Assembly: GCA_050742455.1 (NCBI GenBank)
Contig: JBOGIG010000136.1
Location: 1 to 22,906, forward strand
Direction of reading: 5' to 3'
Length of the DNA: 22,906 bases
DNA from: JBOGIG01 sp050742455
GTDB lineage: Bacteria; Actinomycetota; Acidimicrobiia; Acidimicrobiales; JBOGIG01
Of the stretch, positions 13,380-19,602 are shown piece after piece (within the stretch, counting starts at the first letter, position 1; every line of letters starts with the position of its first letter). The position numbers and the translations under genes were made by a program. Under the pieces are notes generated by a model that saw nothing but the letters and a program-made list of their open reading frames with translations, was not told the origin of the DNA and did not search any database.

Positions 13380-15182
13380 GTGCTCAACAAGGTCCTGATC
13401 GCCAACCGGGGTGAGATCGCCGTGCGGGTCATCCGAACCTGCCGGGAGATGGGGATCGCCACGGTGGCGGTCTACTCGGAGGTCGATAAGGACGCCATGC
13501 ACGTGCGCATGGCAGACGAGGCCTATGCCCTGGGAGGCAAGACCGCAGCCGAGAGCTACCTCAACACCGAGGCCATCCTCGACGCCATCGAGCGGTCCGG
13601 GGCGGACGCCGTCCATCCCGGCTATGGCTTTTTTTCGGAGAACACCGACTTCGCCCGTGCCATCACCAGCCGGGGTGTGGCCTTCATCGGCCCGCCACCC
13701 GAGGCCATCGAGGTCATGGGGGACAAGATCAGCTCCCGCCTGGCCGCCGAGGCGGCCGGGGTGGCAGGGGTGCCGGGGCGATCGGAACCGGTGACCGACG
13801 TGAGCCAGATAACCGACTTCGGCAACGAGGTGGGCTGGCCCCTGGCCATCAAGGCAGCCTACGGTGGAGGAGGCCGGGGGATGAAGGTGGTCAATGGGCC
13901 CGAGGAGGCGGCCGGCGCCATGGAGTCGGCCCAACGGGAGGCCCAGGCGTATTTTGGCCGTTCCGAGATCTACTTGGAGCGCTACTTGACCTGGCCCCGC
14001 CACATCGAGATGCAGGTAGTGGCCGACACCCACGGCAACACTTTGTGGCTGGGCGAGCGGGACTGCTCCTCCCAGCGACGCCACCAGAAGCTGATCGAGG
14101 AGAGCCCGGCCGCCAATTTCCCCCCCGAGGTGCGCGAGGCCATGGGAGAGGCCGCGGTGCGGGTTGCCCGGGCGTGCGGGTACGTCAATGCCGGCACCGT
14201 CGAGTTCCTCTACCAGGACAACCAGTTCTACTTCTTGGAGATGAACACACGGCTACAGGTCGAGCACCCTGTGACCGAGGCGGTGGTCGGACTGGACCTG
14301 GTAGCCGTGCAGATACTGATCGCCTCGGGCGAAGCGCTGGGATTCTCCCAGTCCGACGTGAGCCAGGGTGGTCACGCCATCGAGTGCCGCATCAATGCCG
14401 AGGACCCAGCAGGGGGCCGTTTCCTTCCCTCGCCCGGGCGCATCGAGCGCTTTGTTCGGGCCGACGGGCCGTGGGTGCGCACCGACGCCGGCTACGAGAC
14501 AGGTGACACTCTCAGCCAGTACTACGACAACCTCCTGGCCAAGCTCATCGTGTGGGGTCCGACCCGCGAGGCGGCCCGGCGCCGGATGATCAGGGCGCTG
14601 GACGAGACCGACATCACCGGTGTGGCCACCACCATCCCGGCCCAGCTGGCCATCCTCAGCCACGAAGATTTTATCGAGGCCCGCCACTCCACCCGGTGGG
14701 TGGAAGAGAAGCTGGACCTGTCGGGGATCACGTCCCCGGCAAAGGAGCTGCCCCCATCCGGGACCGAGACCGACGAGGAGGGCGAGGAGCGGGTCCTGCG
14801 CAAAGTCGATGCCGAGGTAAACGGCAAGCGCTACCAGGTCAACCTGTGGGTTCCCGCCTCTGGCGCCTACCCGGCCGCCGGGACCTCGGGTGGCCCCGCG
14901 GCGGCGGGGGGAGTCCGGCCGGCCCGAGCGAGTCGCCCCCGGACCTCGGGTGGGGGCGGGGCCAGCGGGTCGGGGCAGGTCAGTGTTCCCATGCAGGGCA
15001 CCATCGTCAAGGTCCTGGTGGCCGTCGGCGAAGAGGTGGAGGAAGGCCAGACGGTATGCGTGCTGGAGGCCATGAAGATGGAGAACAACATCAACGCCGA
15101 GAAGGCAGGGAAGGTGTCCGAAGTCAAAGTGGCCCCAGGAGATGCAGTGGCCCCCGGCGACATCCTGGTCGTGATCGAATAG
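13380..15182 (+). CDS. accA: Acyl-CoA carboxylase alpha subunit: biotin carboxylase fused to BCCP
   Basis: This 600-residue protein is of the actinobacterial AccA type. The biotin carboxylase part (about 1-450) carboxylates biotin with ATP and bicarbonate. The C-terminal biotinyl domain (about 530-600) carries the biotin on Lys566 in VLEAMKMEN, 34 residues from the end. Motifs: KVLIANRGEIAVRVIRTCRE, HPGYGFFSEN, AYGGGGRGMKVV (glycine-rich ATP loop), ERDCSSQRRHQKLIEESPA, FLEMNTRLQVEHPVTE and ECRINAEDP. A Gly/Ala/Ser linker (about 495-535) joins the domains and contains two copies of an ACCTCGGGTGG stretch. The carboxyltransferase partner (accD) is not in the window, so acetyl- versus propionyl-CoA use cannot be settled; the methylmalonyl-CoA mutase nearby makes propionyl-CoA plausible. 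An M20 hydrolase follows after 4 bases. Confidence 0.93.
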   Translation: MLNKVLIANRGEIAVRVIRTCREMGIATVAVYSEVDKDAMHVRMADEAYALGGKTAAESYLNTEAILDAIERSGADAVHPGYGFFSENTDFARAITSRGVAFIGPPPEAIEVMGDKISSRLAAEAAGVAGVPGRSEPVTDVSQITDFGNEVGWPLAIKAAYGGGGRGMKVVNGPEEAAGAMESAQREAQAYFGRSEIYLERYLTWPRHIEMQVVADTHGNTLWLGERDCSSQRRHQKLIEESPAANFPPEVREAMGEAAVRVARACGYVNAGTVEFLYQDNQFYFLEMNTRLQVEHPVTEAVVGLDLVAVQILIASGEALGFSQSDVSQGGHAIECRINAEDPAGGRFLPSPGRIERFVRADGPWVRTDAGYETGDTLSQYYDNLLAKLIVWGPTREAARRRMIRALDETDITGVATTIPAQLAILSHEDFIEARHSTRWVEEKLDLSGITSPAKELPPSGTETDEEGEERVLRKVDAEVNGKRYQVNLWVPASGAYPAAGTSGGPAAAGGVRPARASRPRTSGGGGASGSGQVSVPMQGTIVKVLVAVGEEVEEGQTVCVLEAMKMENNINAEKAGKVSEVKVAPGDAVAPGDILVVIE

Positions 15183-15186
15183 GGAC

Positions 15187-16416
15187 ATGACCAAGCCTGT
15201 TGAATCCTCGCCACCCGGCCCACCGGCGGAGGGCCCGGCCGGCACCGGCCCGCCATCACCAGGGACCCGGGCCAAGCAACAGGCCCGGGCCACACTGCGA
15301 GGAGCGACGGATTCCCTCGTCGAGCTCAGCCACACCATCTGGGCTCACCCCGAACTTGGCTTCGAGGAGGAGCAGGCCTCGGCCTGGCTCACCGATGCAC
15401 TGGCCCATGCCGGACTGACCGTTGAGGCCGGGGTGTGCGGCCTGCCCACCGCCTTCGTGGCCACCGCCGGACACGGCCCCCTGACCGTGGCCATCTGCGC
15501 CGAATACGATGCCCTGCCCGGCATAGGCCATGCCTGTGGCCATAACGTCATCGCCGCTACCGCAGTGGGGGCGGCACTGGCCCTGGCTCCCCTGGCGGAT
15601 GACCTGGGACTGACCGTGCGCATCGTCGGGACGCCGGCCGAGGAGGGCGGCGGGGGCAAGATATTGATGCTGGAGCGGGGGGCATTCGCCGGAGTCAACG
15701 CCGCCATGATGGTCCACCCCGCACCGGTCGAAATGGTCCAGATGCCCTGCCTGGCCGTCGGACACGTCGATGTTGCCTTCACCGGTAAGGCGGCCCACGC
15801 CTCTTCCTTTCCCCATCAGGGAATCAACGCGGCTGACGCCCTCACGCTGGCCCAGGTCGCTATCGGGCTGCTGCGCCAGCACCTGGCCCCCGGCGACCAG
15901 GTCCATGGGATCGTGACCGATGGTGGCGATGCACCCAACATCGTGCCCGCCCACGCCGGGGCCAAGTACTACATGCGATCCCGCACCCTGGTCGGCCTGG
16001 AGGCCCTGGAACCCAGGATCAGGCGCTGCTTCGAGGCCGGGGCCCTGGCCACCGGTGCCGACTTCACGATGGTGCCCCAGTCTCCCAACTATTCCGAGTT
16101 TGCGGCCGACGAGGCCATATCGGCCATCTACCGGGACAACGCCGAAGAGCTGGGGCGGGTCTTTCCTCCGTTGAAGGGCCCGGTCATGGGAGGTTCGACC
16201 GACATGGCCAACGTCTCTTTGGCCATGCCTGCCATTCACCCCATGTTGGGTATCGACTCGCTACCCGCCGTGAACCACCAGCCCGAGTTCACCGCCGCCG
16301 CCGCGGCCCCAGCCGCCGACCGGGCCGTGATCGACGGAGCCCTGGCCATGGCGTGGACCACCATCGACCTGGCCACCGGCCCCGAGCGCGACCGCCTCCT
16401 GGCCCGCACCGCCTGA
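15187..16416 (+). CDS. M20 family amidohydrolase (M20D, AbgB/AmiB1-like)
   Basis: This 409-residue metal-dependent hydrolase probably cleaves an N-acyl amino acid or an aminobenzoyl-glutamate-type amide. Visible are LVELSHTIWAHPELGFEEEQA (about 44-64), AICAEYDALPGIGHACGHN (102-120; GHACGHN holds zinc ligands), GTPAEEGGGGK (148-158; acidic catalytic/metal site), VDVAFTGKAAHAS for the dimerisation domain, DAPNIVPAHAGAKYYMRS, and MGGSTDMANVS with the late metal ligand. The first ~30 residues are a Pro/Gly-rich leader; later starts are possible, but ATG 15187 lies 4 bases after the carboxylase stop, fitting an operon. Mycobacterial AmiA1/AmiB1 lie next to LpdA, as here. The last codons belong to a 24-bp tandem repeat that continues past the stop. 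The natural substrate is unknown. Confidence 0.85.
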   Translation: MTKPVESSPPGPPAEGPAGTGPPSPGTRAKQQARATLRGATDSLVELSHTIWAHPELGFEEEQASAWLTDALAHAGLTVEAGVCGLPTAFVATAGHGPLTVAICAEYDALPGIGHACGHNVIAATAVGAALALAPLADDLGLTVRIVGTPAEEGGGGKILMLERGAFAGVNAAMMVHPAPVEMVQMPCLAVGHVDVAFTGKAAHASSFPHQGINAADALTLAQVAIGLLRQHLAPGDQVHGIVTDGGDAPNIVPAHAGAKYYMRSRTLVGLEALEPRIRRCFEAGALATGADFTMVPQSPNYSEFAADEAISAIYRDNAEELGRVFPPLKGPVMGGSTDMANVSLAMPAIHPMLGIDSLPAVNHQPEFTAAAAAPAADRAVIDGALAMAWTTIDLATGPERDRLLARTA

Positions 16417-16484
16417 CTGATCCTGGGCCGTACAGCCTCACCGATCCTGGGCGGCACAGCCTCACTTATCCTGGCCCGCACCCC
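16389..16484. repeat. 24-bp tandem repeat across the stop codon of the M20 gene
   Basis: There are four units of 24 bases at 16389-16412 (inside the coding end), 16413-16436, 16437-16460 and 16461-16484. The common core is tcctgggcc/ggcac with variants. The M20 stop (TGA 16414-16416) is in the start of the second unit, where the next two units have TCA. In the M20 frame the downstream units read LILGRTAS, PILGGTAS and LILARTP, echoing the real C-terminus RLLARTA. They fill nearly all of the 86-base gap between the convergent M20 and LpdA-like genes; no other terminator is visible. Confidence 0.85.
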
Positions 16485-16502
16485 CTGACCGGCTGGCTGG
16501 GG

Positions 16503-17867
16503 CTATTCGGCGGCGTCGGCCAGGGCCTCAGCCAGGGCCGGGTGGACCAGCAGGCTCTCCACGATGTCGGTGACCTTCAGGTTGGCCGTCACGGCCAGGG
16601 CGATGACCGAGATCAGCTCGGCCGCCCCTCGGCCGACGATGGAGCCCCCCAGCACCACACCGGTGGCCGGGTCGGAAAGGATCTTGACAAAGCCGCGGGG
16701 GTCGCCGTCGATCAAGGCCCTGGCGTTGGCGGCGAAGGGAACCTTGGTCACCCGCAGCTTGCGCCCCAGGGCGAAGGCATCAGCCTCGGCTAGACCGACG
16801 TCGGCGATCTCGGGTTCGGTGAAGATTGCGCTGGCCGCCTTGTCGTAGTCCAGGTGGCGGTGCTCATGGGAATGAAGGCCCATGACATGTTCGGCGATCT
16901 TGCGACCCTGGGTCGAGGCCACCGATGCCAGTGGCAGCTTCCCCGACACGTCCCCAGCGGCATAGACGCCGGGCAACGAGGACTCGCAGTGCTGGTTGAT
17001 CAGGATGTAGCCCCCTTCGTCCATCTTCACCCCGGCTTCGGCCAACCCCATGTCCTCGGAGTTGGGCAGCGAGCCGATGGCCAGCAGGGCATGGCTGCCC
17101 CGGGCCACCCGCCCGTCGTTGCAGCGCACCATCACGCCGTCCTCCTCGTAGTCGATGGCCACCGCCCGGGCCCCCTTGTAGAGCTGGACTCCGGTGGCCA
17201 GGAAATCGGTTTCCAGGGCTGCCGCCACCTCCGGGTCCTTTTGGGGAAGGACCTGCTGGCGACTCACGATCAGGGTCACCTTGGACCCAAATGACCGGAA
17301 CATGTGCACGAACTCCACCCCGGTGACGCCCGAGCCTATGACCACCAGGTGGGACGGGATCTCGGGCGGTGGGTAGGCCTGGCGGGTAACCAGGACGCGC
17401 CGGCCGTCGACCTCGGCCCAGTCGGGAACGCGGGGACGGCTGCCCGTCGACACCAAGATGGCGTCAGCCTCGATCTCGCTCGAACCCCCGCCGGCATGCT
17501 CGATGACTACGGCGCCGGGGCCGGCCACGCGGGCCGAACCGGAAAGTACCCGAACCCCCTGACTGTGCAACAACTCGGTCACCGATGCTTCCAGATGGCC
17601 GGCGATGAAGGATACCCGGGCCCGTAGGGCCTCCATGTCCAAGCGGGCATCCTGGCAGGTCAGCCCCATGGTGTGGGACCGTGCCGTGAGCGACATGACC
17701 CCACCGGTGGAGATCATGGCCTTGGACGGGATGCAGTCCCACAGGTTGGCGGCTCCCCCCAACACATCGCGCTCGACCAGGGTGACCTCGGCCCCCAGGC
17801 GGGCAGCATGGGTGGCAGCCTGGGTCCCGGCCGGTCCACCTCCGATGATCACGAATCGCACAGCCAC
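16503..17867 (-). CDS. lpdA: LpdA-like FAD-dependent pyridine nucleotide-disulfide oxidoreductase family protein, lacking the redox cysteine pair
   Basis: This 454-residue flavoprotein has the fold of lipoamide dehydrogenase. FAD-binding VIIGGGPAGTQAATHAARLG is at 6-25, NAD(P)-binding VVIGSGVTGVEF lies in mid-protein, GVYAAGDVSGKLPLASVA is the second FAD motif, and the dimerisation domain ends with LLVHPALAEALADAAE. The active-site helix reads GGAANLWDCIPSK: Cys45 is present but residue 40, normally Cys in GGTCLNVGCIPSK, is Ala, so the redox disulfide cannot form. M. tuberculosis LpdA (Rv3303c), an NAD(P)H:quinone reductase, has the same kind of loss. That role is therefore more likely than lipoamide dehydrogenase, and no 2-oxoacid dehydrogenase genes are nearby. 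Start GTG 17867 has TACTCT 7 bases upstream; the GTG at 17861 is possible. It converges on the M20 gene and follows the mutase after 34 bases. Confidence 0.85.
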   Translation of the reverse strand: MAVRFVIIGGGPAGTQAATHAARLGAEVTLVERDVLGGAANLWDCIPSKAMISTGGVMSLTARSHTMGLTCQDARLDMEALRARVSFIAGHLEASVTELLHSQGVRVLSGSARVAGPGAVVIEHAGGGSSEIEADAILVSTGSRPRVPDWAEVDGRRVLVTRQAYPPPEIPSHLVVIGSGVTGVEFVHMFRSFGSKVTLIVSRQQVLPQKDPEVAAALETDFLATGVQLYKGARAVAIDYEEDGVMVRCNDGRVARGSHALLAIGSLPNSEDMGLAEAGVKMDEGGYILINQHCESSLPGVYAAGDVSGKLPLASVASTQGRKIAEHVMGLHSHEHRHLDYDKAASAIFTEPEIADVGLAEADAFALGRKLRVTKVPFAANARALIDGDPRGFVKILSDPATGVVLGGSIVGRGAAELISVIALAVTANLKVTDIVESLLVHPALAEALADAAE

Positions 17868-17874
17868 GCCAAGG

Positions 17875-17880
17875 AGAGTA
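17875..17880 (-). promoter_or_regulatory. -10 box TACTCT for the LpdA-like gene
   Basis: TACTCT on the minus strand is followed by 7 bases and GTG 17867, in the short gap after the mutase stop. This suggests separate, leaderless transcription instead of simple read-through from the mutase gene. Confidence 0.42.
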
Positions 17881-17901
17881 ACGGACCAGGCCCGAGGCGG
17901 T

Positions 17902-19485
17902 TCAACGTCCGGGTTGGTAGACCCCGAACTCCGCTCGCAATACGTCGGACACCTCGCCCAGGGTGGCCCGCCGGGCCAGGGCCACCTTCATGGGCACCAG
18001 GAGGTTCTGCGTGCCCCGGGCCGCGGCCCCCACGTCGCCCAGGGCGGCGTCGACTCCGGCCTGGTCACGGTCGGCCCGCAGCTTGGCCAGGCGCTCGATC
18101 TGGTTGGAGGCCAGTGCCGGGTCGATGGGGAATACGTCAGGCGATTCATGATCGGCGTCGACAAACTTGTTCACCCCGACAATCACCTTGTCCCCGTCGT
18201 CAGCCGCCTTGGCAAAGGCATAGGCCGCTGATTCGATCTCGTCTTGCATGTAGCCCGCCTCGATGGCAGCCACCGCTCCCCCCATGGCGTCTATCCGCTC
18301 CAGATAGGACCAGGCCGCCGTCTCCACCTCGTCGGTCAGGCTTTCGACGAAATACGAACCGGCCAGCGGGTCCACCGTATCCACCACGCCTGATTCGTAG
18401 CCGAGGACCTGTTGGGTGCGCAGGGCGATCTTGGCCGCCTTGGTGGTGGGAAGGCCGAGGGCCTCGTCATAGCCGTTGGTGTGAAGGCTCTGGGTTCCCC
18501 CCAGCACGGCCGAAAGGGCCTGGACGGCGACCCGGACGATGTTGACCTCGGGTTGCTGGGCGGTCAGGGTGGATCCCCCGGTCTGGGTGTGGAACCGAAG
18601 CTTGGTCGAACGCTCGTCGGTGGCCCCGAAGCGCTCGGTCATTATTTTGGCCCACATGCGCCGGGCCGCCCGGAACTTGGCCACTTCCTCGAACAGGTTG
18701 TTGTGGGCGTTCCAAAAGAAGCTGAGCCGGGGGGCGAAGTCGTCGACCTTGAGGCCGGCGGCCAGGGCGGCCTCGACGTAGGCGATCCCGTTGGCCAGGG
18801 TGAAGGCGATCTCCTGGACCGCGGTGGAGCCCGCCTCTCGGATGTGATATCCGGATATGGAGATGGTGTTCCATTGGGGCAGGTTGGCAGCGCAGTAGGA
18901 GAAGACGTCGGTGATGATCCGCATGGAGGCGCGGGGCGGATAGATGTAGGTGCCCCGAGCCACGTACTCCTTGAGGATGTCGTTCTGGATGGTTCCTCCC
19001 AGGCGGGTCGGATCGACACCGTTGCCTTCCGCCACCAGCTGGTACAACAGCAAGAGGATGGCACCAGTGGCATTGATGGTCATCGACGTGGTCACCTGGT
19101 CCAGTGGCAGGCCGGCCAGCAGCAGGCGCATGTCGTCGAGGGAATCGATTGCCACCCCCACCTTGCCGACCTCACCCTCGGCCCGGGGATGATCGGAGTC
19201 GAACCCCATCTGGGTGGGTAGGTCGAAGGCGCAGCTCAACCCTGTCTGGCCCGCTCCCAGCAGGAACTTGAACCGCTCGTTGGTGGCTTCGGCCGACCCG
19301 AATCCGGCGTACTGGCGCATGGTCCACAGCCGCTGGCGGTACATGCCGGGATGCACCCCCCGGGTGTAGGGATATTCGCCAGCGCTGCCCAGGCGCTCGT
19401 TGGCATCCCAGCCGGCCAAATCGCTCTCGTCGTAGGCGACTTTGATGTTGATGCCCGAATCGGTGGTGCGCTCCTGGGATGCCAT
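17902..19485 (-). CDS. Methylmalonyl-CoA mutase catalytic subunit without B12-binding domain
   Basis: This 527-residue acyl-CoA mutase TIM-barrel subunit interconverts methylmalonyl-CoA and succinyl-CoA using adenosylcobalamin. Four key residues match the Propionibacterium enzyme with a constant offset of 30: Tyr59 in MRQYAGF (Tyr89), Gln167 in GTIQNDILKEYVAR (Gln197), Arg177 at the end of that motif (Arg207) and His214 in ISGYHIREAG (His244). Tyr plus Arg is the methylmalonyl-CoA signature; isobutyryl-CoA mutases have Phe/Gln and 2-hydroxyisobutyryl mutases Ile/Gln. The DXHXXG cobalamin domain present in one-chain mutases is absent; the chain ends at FGVYQPGR, so a separate ~140-residue B12 subunit must be encoded elsewhere. 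ATG 19485 has TAGCCT 7 bases upstream. Neighbouring biotin carboxylase is consistent with propionate metabolism. Confidence 0.9.
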   Translation of the reverse strand: MASQERTTDSGINIKVAYDESDLAGWDANERLGSAGEYPYTRGVHPGMYRQRLWTMRQYAGFGSAEATNERFKFLLGAGQTGLSCAFDLPTQMGFDSDHPRAEGEVGKVGVAIDSLDDMRLLLAGLPLDQVTTSMTINATGAILLLLYQLVAEGNGVDPTRLGGTIQNDILKEYVARGTYIYPPRASMRIITDVFSYCAANLPQWNTISISGYHIREAGSTAVQEIAFTLANGIAYVEAALAAGLKVDDFAPRLSFFWNAHNNLFEEVAKFRAARRMWAKIMTERFGATDERSTKLRFHTQTGGSTLTAQQPEVNIVRVAVQALSAVLGGTQSLHTNGYDEALGLPTTKAAKIALRTQQVLGYESGVVDTVDPLAGSYFVESLTDEVETAAWSYLERIDAMGGAVAAIEAGYMQDEIESAAYAFAKAADDGDKVIVGVNKFVDADHESPDVFPIDPALASNQIERLAKLRADRDQAGVDAALGDVGAAARGTQNLLVPMKVALARRATLGEVSDVLRAEFGVYQPGR

Positions 19486-19492
19486 GGCTCCC

Positions 19493-19498
19493 AGGCTA
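19493..19498 (-). promoter_or_regulatory. -10 box TAGCCT for the mutase gene
   Basis: TAGCCT on the minus strand is followed by 7 bases and ATG 19485. The box and spacing are identical to those of LCP copy 2. It lies just downstream of the GC-rich direct repeats that follow the YdeP-like gene. Confidence 0.45.
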
Positions 19499-19530
19499 AA
19501 GCCTGGTCGAGCCCCTATCCCAGTCCAGGA

Positions 19531-19602
19531 GAAGGCGCCGGCCTGGCGCCGGCCGTGCTCCCGCGGGGGTGGGAAGGCGCCGGCCTGGCGCCGGCCGAGC
19601 TC
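19531..19602. repeat. 42-bp-spaced direct repeat of GC-rich palindromes after the YdeP-like gene
   Basis: A 30-base segment at 19531-19560 recurs at 19573-19602 with one mismatch (gtgctc versus gagctc). Each copy holds GGCGCC twice, separated by GGCCT, so each can fold into a GGCGCC stem with a 5-base loop. The second copy reaches into the stop codon of the molybdopterin oxidoreductase (19601-19603). The hairpins could end transcription (no T-run is seen), stabilise the 3' end, or be REP-like elements. Confidence 0.85.

Noticed and set aside
13629..13635. Run of seven T in the biotin carboxylase gene (possible frameshift or sequencing error)
   Set aside because: The frame reads HPGYGFFSEN across it, as expected for the family, so the run is real and in frame.
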